In this document: in pieces, positions 8,639 to 16,376 of the stretch
Layout: each line of letters begins with the position of its first letter
Position numbering within the stretch: position 1 is the stretch's first letter
Assembly (NCBI GenBank): GCA_937969495.1
Contig: CALBVY010000097.1
Span: forward strand, 1-34,002
Direction of reading: 5' to 3'
Length of the DNA: 34,002 nucleotides
Origin: an uncultured Verrucomicrobiales bacterium
GTDB taxonomy: Bacteria > Verrucomicrobiota > Verrucomicrobiia > Verrucomicrobiales > Akkermansiaceae
Made by a program: the position numbers and the translations under genes
Notes under the pieces: model-generated
What the model was told of the DNA's origin: nothing
The model's database searches: none
What the model saw: only the letters and a program-made list of their open reading frames with translations

Positions 8639-9732
8639 GACTTTTCTTGCTGTTTCTGTGTCTCACGTGCCCGGTCAAGATCGGATTCGAAGGTGACATA
8701 ATGGGGCATTTTATAGTGGATCGCAAAACCCATGGAATCGATGCTATCGATATGGTTAAGTAAAAACTCAGGATCTTCAGATGGGTGAGTCACACCGTGC
8801 CTTCTTCCGTTATCCAGAGAGCGGTCTAAGATCGCCATGCAGATAGCTTTTGTTTCATTATGGCCAAAACATGCTCCATAACCAGTGCTCAGATACACTT
8901 GCCCTGAATCTGGATCTATCTGATGACTCGCCACAACTTCGCACTCCGTAATAAGAACTTCACCAATTTCTATATCCTCACCGGTTACTGGGTGCTTCGC
9001 GATTACAGGGAGATAGCCTACACGTAGTTCTGCAATGGTTGGGTGCACATCTCCATAACCACGCATATTCGAATACGCGAGAGCGAGCAGCCCGCCTGTA
9101 TCGGCTCTCGCCATCAAGGCTAACTGAGCATTGCGCGGTAATGGATGCACTAGCGGTTCACGTGTAATGTCAAATACCTCATTATCTCTAATCTGAAAAG
9201 GCGGCAATAAACCCTCATCTCTGAGAAAATCCATTACTTTGGGATATGAATCAGGTATGGCAGCGGAGCTGTCTGGCTGCTTAACCCAACTACTAACAAC
9301 ATCATCAAATTCCTGCTTCGTCTCGTCATGGAGTGCAAAATTGAATAGGCGCTGTATGTAATCCGTAGTGGGACCTAACATTTGCCCACCAGGAATATCC
9401 TTAAATGCAGATGAAATACGCCTAATCAATCGCATGGAAGAGGTTTCTAATACCTTGGTAGTTCCTAATCTCGGGCGTGTAGATCTGTAAGCTCTGAGGT
9501 AGTATGCCGCTTCCAAGCTGTCTCCCCTGCTTTGTTTAATAGCTAGACTTACTAAATCTTCATCATACAAGCCACCTTCAGAAAGCACCACACTGTGCAA
9601 TGCGCCCAATTGACTTTTAATCGTTTTAGTCTGCAAGGGAAGATTCTCTTCATCAGAGCAACGCAAGATTTCTAACATTCTAGCTGCCTGTTTGATGGCT
9701 TCTTTACCACCTTTGATTGGAACGTAGGACAT
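8635..9732 (-). CDS. phnI: PhnI, C-P lyase core subunit (nucleosidase)
   Basis: PhnI, with PhnG, PhnH and PhnL, replaces the adenine of ATP by a phosphonate. The 365 residues match the family length. The N-terminal MSYVPIKGGKEAI block and internal blocks such as ARADTGGLLALAYS, RVGYLPV and LSTGYGACFGHNETKAI are typical PhnI sequence. The gene begins directly after the phnH stop (TAAATG, no gap) and ends in a 4-bp overlap with phnJ, as expected for a stoichiometric complex. Confidence 0.95.
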   Translation of the reverse strand: MSYVPIKGGKEAIKQAARMLEILRCSDEENLPLQTKTIKSQLGALHSVVLSEGGLYDEDLVSLAIKQSRGDSLEAAYYLRAYRSTRPRLGTTKVLETSSMRLIRRISSAFKDIPGGQMLGPTTDYIQRLFNFALHDETKQEFDDVVSSWVKQPDSSAAIPDSYPKVMDFLRDEGLLPPFQIRDNEVFDITREPLVHPLPRNAQLALMARADTGGLLALAYSNMRGYGDVHPTIAELRVGYLPVIAKHPVTGEDIEIGEVLITECEVVASHQIDPDSGQVYLSTGYGACFGHNETKAICMAILDRSLDNGRRHGVTHPSEDPEFLLNHIDSIDSMGFAIHYKMPHYVTFESDLDRARETQKQQEKS

Positions 9733-10281
9733 TTAGTTGGCTTGGTTTAATTTTACATAACGAGGCAGAGCGATGATCTGTCGTGGCCAGACAAATACTA
9801 CATCAACGCCCATCGGAAGCTCTGTGACCCAAGACTCTCTTTGCTCAATCCAGCTTTGGGTTTCTACTGGATAAAAGACAACCTGCTCTCCCTTGATCCC
9901 TGGTCCCTGGCAATGGTACTCGATCGAGTTTAACGTAGTTTCAGAGAAGCAAATAAAGACCGTAGCACCCATGTGTGGATCAACTAAAGAGCCTCGCTTA
10001 GGAAGCCATTTTTTCTGAGTCGGATTTTCACCTTTTAGTAAGAGAAAAGAAGCAGAAGTTTCAGGACCGATCTTAGCTCCGAGAAGGCGTAGCTCATGCT
10101 CACTCAATACATCATCTTCTACAAATACATCTGAATGCCTATCTATCAGGCTTGAAAATAGGGCTAATAAACTAATATCAGGCGTAAGCTCATGGAATTT
10201 GCTCGGAAAACTCAGTGCATTTAGCAAAATCCTGTAGGCAGATTGCCCCAATAGTTCTTCTGTGTTAATATTTTCTAACAT
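9733..10281 (-). CDS. phnH: PhnH, C-P lyase core subunit
   Basis: Small core subunit of the PhnGHIJ complex. 182 residues, close to the usual ~190. Recognised from its place between phnG and phnI and from sequence such as YRILLNALSFPSKF near the N-terminus and GTVFICFS-like and GPGI segments (here GATVFICFSETTL and CQGPGIKGEQ), followed by the conserved GVDVVFV near the end. It starts 16 bp after the phnG stop and abuts phnI. PhnH has no known separate enzymatic motif; it acts within the complex. Confidence 0.9.
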   Translation of the reverse strand: MLENINTEELLGQSAYRILLNALSFPSKFHELTPDISLLALFSSLIDRHSDVFVEDDVLSEHELRLLGAKIGPETSASFLLLKGENPTQKKWLPKRGSLVDPHMGATVFICFSETTLNSIEYHCQGPGIKGEQVVFYPVETQSWIEQRESWVTELPMGVDVVFVWPRQIIALPRYVKLNQAN

Positions 10282-10297
10282 TAATATCTACTTGTTA

Positions 10298-10738
10298 TTA
10301 TCCTTCCAGTAGTGAGAAATCTACTTTCGTTGCAGCGAGCATATTTTTTCTCTCTTTGGTCTTTTTCTGCATTCGTTCCATACCTTTTTCTGCAAGCTCA
10401 AGGACTTGCTCTCTAAAGGCGGTTTGAGATATCGCTAAGGCATCACAAATGGCAATATTGGTAGCAAATTTAATATTATCGCACATCACCACAGCACCTC
10501 CCTCGAAGGACTCTTCTTCTTTTTTAATTTTGACGCATACCACTGCCTGAGCCACAGAAATCTCTCCTAGGAAAAATGGCTCATGGTTTACCCCATCCTT
10601 TATTTTAAGATGATAAAGCCCACCTTCGGCTGGCTCCAGAGCACTAACCTCGATCAGAGGTTGAATACGAGAGACATATTCCTCTACCTCCTCAGGGTCT
10701 AGTTTGATTAGATTTTCGACTATCTGAACTCGGTTCAT
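10298..10738 (-). CDS. phnG: PhnG, C-P lyase core subunit
   Basis: First of the four core genes, phnGHIJ. The 146-residue length is typical. The FFLGEISVAQAVVCV segment, followed by GGAVVMCDNIKFATNIAICDAL, matches the PhnG pattern in which the protein contacts substrate and other subunits. A Lys- and Met-rich stretch (ERMQKKTKERKNM) precedes the C-terminus. It starts 6 bp after the phnE stop, so transport and core genes share one transcript. Confidence 0.9.
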   Translation of the reverse strand: MNRVQIVENLIKLDPEEVEEYVSRIQPLIEVSALEPAEGGLYHLKIKDGVNHEPFFLGEISVAQAVVCVKIKKEEESFEGGAVVMCDNIKFATNIAICDALAISQTAFREQVLELAEKGMERMQKKTKERKNMLAATKVDFSLLEG

Positions 10739-10744
10739 ACTCTG

Positions 10745-11785
10745 TTATTTATTATTTTCTTTAATCAAAGACTGACGAATCTTAGCCGATAAAATATCTA
10801 GGGAGAAAACCGTAACAAAAAGAGCAATCAAAATGGTGCACACGTGACCGTAGTCAAACATATCAAACCTGCCTTTCAGCTCCATACCTATCCCTCCAGC
10901 GCCGACTATTCCTACAACAATCGCCATTCTAACATTTCTATCAACGATATATAAGGTATAAGCAACGTATTGAGGAAAGACCTGAGGAAAGACGCCATAA
11001 AGCAGTGTTTTAATTTTCCCTGCATTTACCGCTAACATCACATCCTGAGGACCTCGATCGGCATTTTCGATATCTTCAGCATAAAATTTCCCAAAGAATC
11101 CTGCACAGTGAAAACCAAGAGCGAGTATTCCTGCAACGGGGCCGAACCCAAAGGCCAGCACTAAGAACAAGGCACTAATAAGCTCTGGAACCGCTCGTAG
11201 TAAACTTACAAACGCCCTCGCTGCGTGATAGATCGGTTTATTAGGAGCATAGTTAGCTGATGAACAATAAGCTAATGGAATACTAACGATAATGGCAATA
11301 ATCGTGCCCCATAATGCAATTTCCAAAGAATCATACATCTTTTTGATGACATGAACTAAATAACCAAATCTTTTTACTAAGACTTCTTTTTCTTCTCTTA
11401 CTTCTTCTAGCTCTAGAGTATCAGTATTATATTCTTTATAGATTTGAACCTCTTTTTCTACATGAGAAAAAAGGGGTAGATTATCAGGGTCAAAGTCATC
11501 AATTCGCGATAGCTCTTGACGCTCAGAAATCACCGGAGGGAACATCTTTTCCGCTAATTTCTGAGTGCCTCTTCCGATTTCCGAGGTCTCTTTTAAGCCT
11601 ACAAGATCTTGCGCCCACTCGAATGTGCTAGAGATCATTCTCGGCACCTCTGTGTTTTTACCCGTATGAATCAGGATGACAAATAGCACGATGAGGATGC
11701 CTACCGTCTTGGCATTATATGGCTGGTGAAGTTTCCATTGAGATGGATTTATAGGCTGCTCCTGTTCACCTTTTTGCTTACTCAT
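10745..11785 (-). CDS. phnE: PhnE, phosphonate ABC transporter permease with long extracytoplasmic segment
   Basis: Inner-membrane permease for phosphonate import with PhnC and PhnD. One membrane helix lies at residues ~27-43 (VGILIVLFVILIHTG). It is followed by a hydrophilic, Glu-rich stretch to about residue 145. The binding-protein-dependent transport domain then runs to the end, with helices starting at SLEIALWGTIIAIIV and an EAA-like loop around PQDVMLAVNAGKIKTLL. VGIVGAGGIGMELKG near the C-terminus is highly typical of PhnE. At 346 residues it is longer than the usual 260-290 because of the segment between helices 1 and 2. It lies 24 bp after phnC. Confidence 0.9.
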   Translation of the reverse strand: MSKQKGEQEQPINPSQWKLHQPYNAKTVGILIVLFVILIHTGKNTEVPRMISSTFEWAQDLVGLKETSEIGRGTQKLAEKMFPPVISERQELSRIDDFDPDNLPLFSHVEKEVQIYKEYNTDTLELEEVREEKEVLVKRFGYLVHVIKKMYDSLEIALWGTIIAIIVSIPLAYCSSANYAPNKPIYHAARAFVSLLRAVPELISALFLVLAFGFGPVAGILALGFHCAGFFGKFYAEDIENADRGPQDVMLAVNAGKIKTLLYGVFPQVFPQYVAYTLYIVDRNVRMAIVVGIVGAGGIGMELKGRFDMFDYGHVCTILIALFVTVFSLDILSAKIRQSLIKENNK

Positions 11786-11809
11786 ATACGTCGTAAATAA
11801 AGGTTATTA

Positions 11810-12535
11810 TTAGGCATAGATTTTCTCTAAATCTTGCTGGGTTAGTAACTCAGGTGTACCATCAAATACAATTTTCCCCTTGTTAACTCCGATAATTCGC
11901 TCCCCAAACTCCTTGGCTAAATCCACCTGATGCAAGCTACAAAGCACCGTTGTATTATTCCTCTGTGCCGCATTTCTTAGAATACTTAGTACATTACGAC
12001 TAATGTTAGGGTCTAAACTCGCCACTGGTTCATCAGCTAACACAATAGAGGGATCGAGGATAAAGGCTCTCGCAATTCCTACACGCTGCTGTTGTCCTCC
12101 AGAAAGTTCGACCACACGCCGATACAGATGCTTTTCCTCCAATCCTACGGAAGCAATTAGATCACATGCTTTACGCCGTAAAGGCTGAGGAAAGACTCCG
12201 AATAAGGCCCGTAAAAGTGAAACTTTAGACAGGGCACCTGCTAACACATTTTTCTCTACACTCATCCGAGTGACGAGATTGAAGTTTTGGTGGATGGTAG
12301 AAATGATGGATCGGATTTCTTTTAACGCCTTCGGCAAGAGTGTTTTCCCATTAATAGTTATACTCCCTTTACTAGGAGTGACCATGCCATTGAGTAGCTT
12401 CAAGAGTGTCGACTTACCGGCCCCAGAGGGACCGAGTAAGACGCAGAATTCACCCTCTTGGATTTCTAATGAAATATCGTCAATAGCGAAGGTGCCATCA
12501 GGATATTGCTTAGTCAGAGTCTGTAATTGAATCAT
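11810..12535 (-). CDS. phnC: PhnC, phosphonate ABC transporter ATP-binding protein
   Basis: Cytoplasmic ATPase that powers phosphonate import. The 241 residues contain Walker A GPSGAGKST, a Q-loop region with HQNFNLV, signature LSGGQQQRVGIARAF and Walker B VLADEPVASLD followed by the H-loop SLHQVDLA. The HQNFNLV and DEPVASLD wording is that of PhnC, not of a generic importer ATPase. The gene lies between phnD (37 bp gap) and phnE (24 bp gap). Confidence 0.93.
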   Translation of the reverse strand: MIQLQTLTKQYPDGTFAIDDISLEIQEGEFCVLLGPSGAGKSTLLKLLNGMVTPSKGSITINGKTLLPKALKEIRSIISTIHQNFNLVTRMSVEKNVLAGALSKVSLLRALFGVFPQPLRRKACDLIASVGLEEKHLYRRVVELSGGQQQRVGIARAFILDPSIVLADEPVASLDPNISRNVLSILRNAAQRNNTTVLCSLHQVDLAKEFGERIIGVNKGKIVFDGTPELLTQQDLEKIYA

Positions 12536-12572
12536 AAGACAAGATTTCTAAGAGGGTGAATCAGCAGATGTG

Positions 12573-13496
12573 TTATTCAGCCGCCTTCTTCAGCATTTCT
12601 CTTTTCAAACTCGTTGTCACTTTTGATAGTTTATTTACTGCATCAGCCATCAGCTTATGGCTGATTTCTGTATTGTATTTTTCATACACCTTACCTCCAT
12701 AACCACGGATTTGCTCTGGCTTAACCGCAGGGTTTGTGTGTAATCCTGCAAACGCTTTGCGTAGCTTAACCTTTAAGTCTTCTCCAAGCTCTGGATGCAT
12801 TGCGAGTGGCGGATTCGGAATCGGCTCACTTTTAATAAGCGGATGAAACTTTTCTGGATCAATTGCATTAGCTTTCACTGCTTTCCCAAAAGATGGGAAA
12901 GAACATGCACAGGCATCAACTTTACCATTAGAAAGCGCCGCTATACTGTTAGAATGACTGCCAGTAATATAAACCTTATTTAAGTCTTTTACTGGATCAA
13001 CGCCTTCAGCTAGTAACATTGCAACAGGGTAATTAAAACTAGAAGTTGAGCTAGGATCACCAAACGCCACTTTTTTTCCCTTTAAATCCTTAATCGATTT
13101 AATTCCAGAATCTTTGGCCACGAAGATACCTGAATAATAAACAGCATCGCCTTTTTTCTCTGCAACTGCGAGAAGTTCAGCTCCTCCCTTTTCATGCGCC
13201 TGCATATAGGAAACTGCTCCAAACCAAGCTACTTCTGCTTGTTTATTAGCCATAGCCTCTACTGCAGCTCCATAACTCTGCGCAACTTTGATATCAAAGT
13301 GTATACCAGTGTCATTAGTAACGGCTTTAAAAAGAGGCTTAAAATCTGCAATGGTTCCTTCTTCTGTTCCCCCATCTGCTGGGATCAGTATTACTCGCAG
13401 TGGTTGTTGTTTTGATCCATCTGTGACTGCATTAGCCGATCCAGTGACTGACATCAATGTCAGAGCTCCGATTAGTAGTTTGAATATTTTTTTCAT
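12573..13496 (-). CDS. phnD: PhnD, periplasmic phosphonate-binding protein
   Basis: Solute-binding protein for phosphonates or phosphate-like ligands, and first clear gene of the phn operon. It has a Sec signal peptide (MKKIFKLLIGALTL, then SANA before the cleavage point, about residue 23) and no lipobox Cys. Residues after ~30 have the PhnD family blocks: EVAWFGAVSY, a SGIFVAKDSG strand, KGKKVAFGDPSSTSSFNYP (the ligand-contacting Ser/Thr block) and GKVDACACS. 307 residues is normal. The upstream 193 bp holds a possible leader peptide gene and dyads. Confidence 0.93.
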   Translation of the reverse strand: MKKIFKLLIGALTLMSVTGSANAVTDGSKQQPLRVILIPADGGTEEGTIADFKPLFKAVTNDTGIHFDIKVAQSYGAAVEAMANKQAEVAWFGAVSYMQAHEKGGAELLAVAEKKGDAVYYSGIFVAKDSGIKSIKDLKGKKVAFGDPSSTSSFNYPVAMLLAEGVDPVKDLNKVYITGSHSNSIAALSNGKVDACACSFPSFGKAVKANAIDPEKFHPLIKSEPIPNPPLAMHPELGEDLKVKLRKAFAGLHTNPAVKPEQIRGYGGKVYEKYNTEISHKLMADAVNKLSKVTTSLKREMLKKAAE

Positions 13497-13564
13497 AGCA
13501 ACTTGTTATTATTAAGTCGCCAATTTAGTAGCCCAATAAGTAATAGCCGTGAAAATATTTAATG

Positions 13565-13633
13565 TTACAAAAACGCCGCATGCGCATTTATTACCATGAT
13601 CAGTAAATAGCCAATCAAGAAGGATTTTTTCAT
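13565..13633 (-). CDS. Possible 22-residue signal-like peptide upstream of phnD
   Basis: On the minus strand an ATG at 13633-13631 is preceded by GGAAAAAGGAT, one of the better Shine-Dalgarno sequences in the window. It opens a frame starting MKKSFLIGYLLIMVI and ending NAHAAFL, with TAA at 13565-13567. The two lysines, hydrophobic core and AHA give the look of a complete Sec signal peptide or a tiny membrane protein. It sits 68 bp upstream of phnD in the same direction. It may be a leader peptide, a small membrane protein, or the remnant of a lost secreted-protein gene. No homologue is recognised. Confidence 0.35.
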   Translation of the reverse strand: MKKSFLIGYLLIMVINAHAAFL

Positions 13634-13670
13634 ATCCTTTTTCCGCTATCATATAACGACTGTTATTTTT

Positions 13671-13705
13671 ATATGTTAGATAAAAATAGTTAACATATAT
13701 CTAAC
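13671..13705. promoter_or_regulatory. Overlapping dyads upstream of the phn operon, possible operator
   Basis: ATATGTTA (13671-13678) is the inverted repeat of TAACATAT (13691-13698). GTTAGAT (13675-13681) is the inverted repeat of ATCTAAC (13699-13705). The two dyads interlock and overlap the stop codon of the cupin gene (13690-13692). They lie about 180 bp upstream of phnD and 38 bp upstream of the small peptide frame. They do not fit the E. coli Pho box or the 11-bp TTAACA repeat of Bacillus PhoP, since the GTTA copies are 13-14 bp apart. A regulator binding here is inference. Confidence 0.3.
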
Positions 13706-14079
13706 TTTACATGTACAGCATAAAGCACTGCATCTCCGATGACTTCAGCTGTGTGCCCGTGGATGGATTCATCAAAGAAAGTGCCTTGCTCCAAATAATC
13801 ACGAGCAATGAATTGATCTCCTATTGTAAAGTCACGGTATTCTCCATCACGTACAGTTAGTCTCAGTATACCCTGCCGGATGATAATCAGGGTGGGATCA
13901 CCAGCTACGTGCCATGGACTAAAGTAACCAGGCTGGCTTGTCCGATGGCGGAAATTCAATGCTTGCTGGCGCTCAGAAATCCACATGCCATTGAGCTCTT
14001 CTAGGGTGCAGAGCTGTTCACTAAAAAAAGACCGCCCGTTTGAACAGTTTTCCACCGTAGTGATACACAGCTTTTCCAT
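13690..14079 (-). CDS. Cupin-fold protein of unknown function
   Basis: 129 residues with a single cupin-like beta barrel. PWHVAGDPTLIIIRQGILRLTVRDG is a typical first cupin block, and FTIGDQFIARD a typical second one. Only part of the classical metal-binding set is evident (His in PWH), and the second block lacks the usual His, so a catalytic role is uncertain. It lies 8 bp after the pseudouridine synthase gene on the same strand and probably shares its transcript. It could be linked to the phn operon that follows after 193 bp, but nothing in the sequence shows this. Confidence 0.6.
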   Translation of the reverse strand: MEKLCITTVENCSNGRSFFSEQLCTLEELNGMWISERQQALNFRHRTSQPGYFSPWHVAGDPTLIIIRQGILRLTVRDGEYRDFTIGDQFIARDYLEQGTFFDESIHGHTAEVIGDAVLYAVHVKLDIC

Positions 14080-14087
14080 CGCTCCGA

Positions 14088-15002
14088 TTATCTGCGCCCG
14101 CGCGGTTTTCTCTTGGCAGGCTTACGGCCGGTTTTCTTAGGAGCGCGCTTGGTATTTTGAAAGCTTGTCTTACCCTTTACTGGTGTCCGCCGCTGAAGTC
14201 CGGCTGCTTTACGTTGGCTGGATTTTCTAGCTGTTATATGCTTCTCGACACCACCTAACTCATCACTATCTGACTTGGGGCGCGATTGTTTTGGGTTCTT
14301 CTGAAGGTCCGCTATTTCATCCGCTTCAAGGTTCCGCCACTGCCCAATTTCTAAGCCACCCCCCATGAGTGTGCCAATGCGGATACGAACAAGCTTGGTG
14401 ACCCTAATATGTACGGCCTCAAACATAATACGGATTTGGCGTTTCAGCCCTGTATCCAGCACAATACGTAAACGGCGTGGAGAAATACGTTTAATCGACT
14501 TCGCCGCGGCTCTGCCCTCTGGAGTATGCACACCCTTCAGTAGCTTATCGATGATCTCATTATCAAAGGCCTGATTCACCGTAACGAGATATTCCTTTTC
14601 CACCTTCTGACTAGGGTGAGTAAGCTTTAATGCTAAATCACCATCATTAGTCAGGACTAACAGGCCTTCAGAATCCTTGTCTAGCCTGCCAACATTTTTA
14701 AGATGATGCAGATGAGGTGGTAGGGCTGCGTAGATCGTCTCCCGCCCTAGTTCATCACTTGAGCTACTGACAAGTCCACGCGGTTTATTAAATAGAATCA
14801 CCTCCGTGGCCTTGGGGCTGACTACCTTACGGCCCACGCGCACGCTATCATCTGGCTCCACGCGAGCGCCTGGAGTAGTGACGCGTGAGTTATTAATATA
14901 GACGTCACCCTCTTGGATAAGGACATCACATGCCCGGCGCGAACCTACACCACAGGAGGCAAGGTATTTATTGAGGCGAGTGCCAGTGGATTTCTCGGAC
15001 AT
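14088..15002 (-). CDS. RsuA/RluB-family rRNA pseudouridine synthase
   Basis: Converts a specific rRNA uridine to pseudouridine. Residues ~8-55 form an S4 RNA-binding domain (RLNKYLASCGVGSRRACDVLI). The catalytic block GRLDKDSEGLLVLTNDGDLA near 103-122 contains the essential Asp, followed by EKEYLVTV and GLKRQIRIMF. The block wording lies between RluB and RluF, so no gene symbol is given. The last ~75 residues are a Lys/Arg-rich low-complexity tail, as in many RluB-like proteins, presumably for RNA contact. The ATG at 15002 lies 25 bp past a terminator, so the gene probably has its own weak promoter or depends on read-through. Confidence 0.88.
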   Translation of the reverse strand: MSEKSTGTRLNKYLASCGVGSRRACDVLIQEGDVYINNSRVTTPGARVEPDDSVRVGRKVVSPKATEVILFNKPRGLVSSSSDELGRETIYAALPPHLHHLKNVGRLDKDSEGLLVLTNDGDLALKLTHPSQKVEKEYLVTVNQAFDNEIIDKLLKGVHTPEGRAAAKSIKRISPRRLRIVLDTGLKRQIRIMFEAVHIRVTKLVRIRIGTLMGGGLEIGQWRNLEADEIADLQKNPKQSRPKSDSDELGGVEKHITARKSSQRKAAGLQRRTPVKGKTSFQNTKRAPKKTGRKPAKRKPRGRR

Positions 15003-15026
15003 GCTATTAATGATGAAATAAAGATG

Positions 15027-15062
15027 AAAAAACCCGCCCGGATGGAGTCCAAGGGCGGGTTT
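15027..15062 (-). terminator. Rho-independent terminator of the rplM-rpsI operon
   Basis: A perfect 10-bp stem, AAACCCGCCC (15030-15039) with GGGCGGGTTT (15053-15062), encloses a 13-base loop. On the minus strand it is followed by six T residues (15027-15032). It stands 30 bp after the stop of the small basic protein and before the pseudouridine synthase gene. Confidence 0.88.
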
Positions 15063-15091
15063 GAAATTGAATATAGATCAACCAGTAAAGA

Positions 15092-15247
15092 CTACGCCTC
15101 AGGCTTTGTCTTAGGCAGGCCGATTGGGCTCTTGCCTTTTTTCCACTGGCCGCGCTCCTTGAGCAGCTTAATACGCTCGAAACGCTTAAGAACTGAGCGT
15201 TTACCGCCGGCTCCACCGGATATCTTGAGAGATGCGTGTTTGGACAT
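15092..15247 (-). CDS. Small basic protein of the Chlamydia/Verrucomicrobia rRNA-associated family
   Basis: 51 codons. It begins MSKHASLK, continues KRSVLKRFERIKLLKERG, and ends GLPKTKPEA. The VLKRFER...L..RGQWK...GLPKTKPE pattern is that of the small basic protein family described for Chlamydiae and Verrucomicrobia (TIGR04137, from memory), which is thought to be ribosome-linked. The frame is too short for most ORF filters. It lies 36 bp behind rpsI on the same strand and directly before a strong terminator, so it is the last gene of the rplM-rpsI operon. It is the best taxonomic marker in the window. Confidence 0.88.
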   Translation of the reverse strand: MSKHASLKISGGAGGKRSVLKRFERIKLLKERGQWKKGKSPIGLPKTKPEA

Positions 15248-15283
15248 AATTCGTTAGAGTATGTGGTTAAATGATAGCTAAGA

Positions 15284-15679
15284 TTAACGCTTAGAGAACT
15301 GGAACTTCTTACGAGCACCTGGCTGACCGTATTTCTTACGCTCTTTCTGACGAGGATCACGGCGCATGAGGCCGGCTTCTTTCAGGGCAGGACGAAGTTC
15401 TTCATCGTGCTCACAAAGGGCACGGGCGATACCAAGGCGGATAGCACCTACTTGGCCGGACATACCGCCACCTTTAGCAACGACGGTGACGTCAAATTTG
15501 TTCAGGAGGTTGGCCTTTTGGAAAGGCTCAAGCACGGAGTTCTGAAGTGTTAGTGTGGGAACATAGTCCTCAAAAGGGCTATTGTTGATGGTGATCTCGC
15601 CGGTTCCGGCGGTAACCCAGACGCGTGCGACGGATGTCTTGCGGCGGCCTGTGGCACAGTATGTTGTAGCTTCGCTCAT
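15284..15679 (-). CDS. rpsI: 30S ribosomal protein S9 (uS9)
   Basis: 131 residues, standard length. ATGRRKTSVARVWVTAGTGEITINN at the N-terminus, GGGMSGQVGAIRLGIARAL in the middle and the C-terminal DPRQKERKKYGQPGARKKFQFSKR tail, which reaches towards the P-site tRNA, are diagnostic. It follows rplM by 35 bp, the near-universal L13-S9 gene pair. Confidence 0.98.
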   Translation of the reverse strand: MSEATTYCATGRRKTSVARVWVTAGTGEITINNSPFEDYVPTLTLQNSVLEPFQKANLLNKFDVTVVAKGGGMSGQVGAIRLGIARALCEHDEELRPALKEAGLMRRDPRQKERKKYGQPGARKKFQFSKR

Positions 15680-15714
15680 TAGAATAGTGAGTTAAAAATT
15701 TTAGAATATTAGGA

Positions 15715-16146
15715 TTAGGCGATTTCGTATGTCTCAGGCTGTTGTGCCTCGTGACCGTGCTCTGCGCCGACAACGACCTTGAGTTTTTTATAAATGGCAT
15801 CACCCAGCTTGTTGTGAGGAACCATACCGCGGACAGCACGCTCAAGCAGAAGCTCAGGGCGACGCTCACGGACTTTACGAGGAGTTTCAATCTTCTGATT
15901 ACCTACATACCCTGTGTAGTGAGTGTAGATTTTCTCTGATTCCTTGTTACCACTGAGGACAACTTTTTCAGCGTTGGTGATGATGACGTGGTCACCTGTA
16001 TCAACGTGAGGGGTGAAGATAGGCTTGTGCTTACCACGGAGGAGGTTAGCTGCCTCTACGGCGACTTGACCGAGGATTTTATTCTCGGCATCGATGACGT
16101 ACCACTTGCGCTCGACGTCCTGTGCTTTAGCTGAAAAAGTTTTCAT
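15715..16146 (-). CDS. rplM: 50S ribosomal protein L13 (uL13)
   Basis: 143 residues. [27 protein letters not shown] near residues 15-40, [18 protein letters not shown] and [16 protein letters not shown] are diagnostic for L13. First gene of the rplM-rpsI-small basic protein operon, with a probable promoter about 100 bp upstream. Several ribosomal operons are autoregulated through the leader. A weak hairpin (CAGTC and GACTG, about 10-base loop) lies in this leader, but no known L13 leader motif was identified. Confidence 0.98.
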   Translation of the reverse strand: MKTFSAKAQDVERKWYVIDAENKILGQVAVEAANLLRGKHKPIFTPHVDTGDHVIITNAEKVVLSGNKESEKIYTHYTGYVGNQKIETPRKVRERRPELLLERAVRGMVPHNKLGDAIYKKLKVVVGAEHGHEAQQPETYEIA

Positions 16147-16247
16147 TGCTCTTGGTTTTTATAATATTTATTGACCTGTTACAGTCGGCTTCCCAGGACT
16201 GACTTACCAGTATGATAAACCTGCCCACCTCATATCGAGGGGCGCGC

Positions 16248-16276
16248 AAACTAGAAGTGAGCTCAGGGCATGTCAA
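16248..16276 (-). promoter_or_regulatory. Probable promoter of rplM-rpsI
   Basis: On the minus strand, a perfect -35 TTGACA (16271-16276) is followed after 17 bp by TAGTTT (16248-16253) as a weak -10. The implied transcript would begin near 16240 and have a leader of roughly 95 bases before rplM. The spacing and -35 are ideal; the -10 keeps two of the strong positions only. Confidence 0.4.
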
Positions 16277-16376
16277 TGCAAATCTAGGAGAGTTTTTTAA
16301 AAAATAATCTATTTTGCCAATGCTAAGATTCCACCACGGGCAGGCTTGGAAATTGACATAACGGCGTCCGAGACAC

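Noticed and set aside
10261-13520. Repeated AATAATAAC leaders before phn genes as a regulatory motif
   Set aside because: In phnH and phnG the match is formed by the preceding TAA stop codon; the rest is ordinary AT-rich spacer.
13620-13645. Hairpin AAGGAT...ATCCTT with T-run as a terminator on the plus strand
   Set aside because: The stem is only 6 bp and AT-rich, and no plus-strand gene ends there.
13661-13692. A Pho box or PhoP-type TTAACA repeat upstream of phnD
   Set aside because: GTTA copies are 13-14 bp apart, not 11, and the 7-4-7 pattern is missing.
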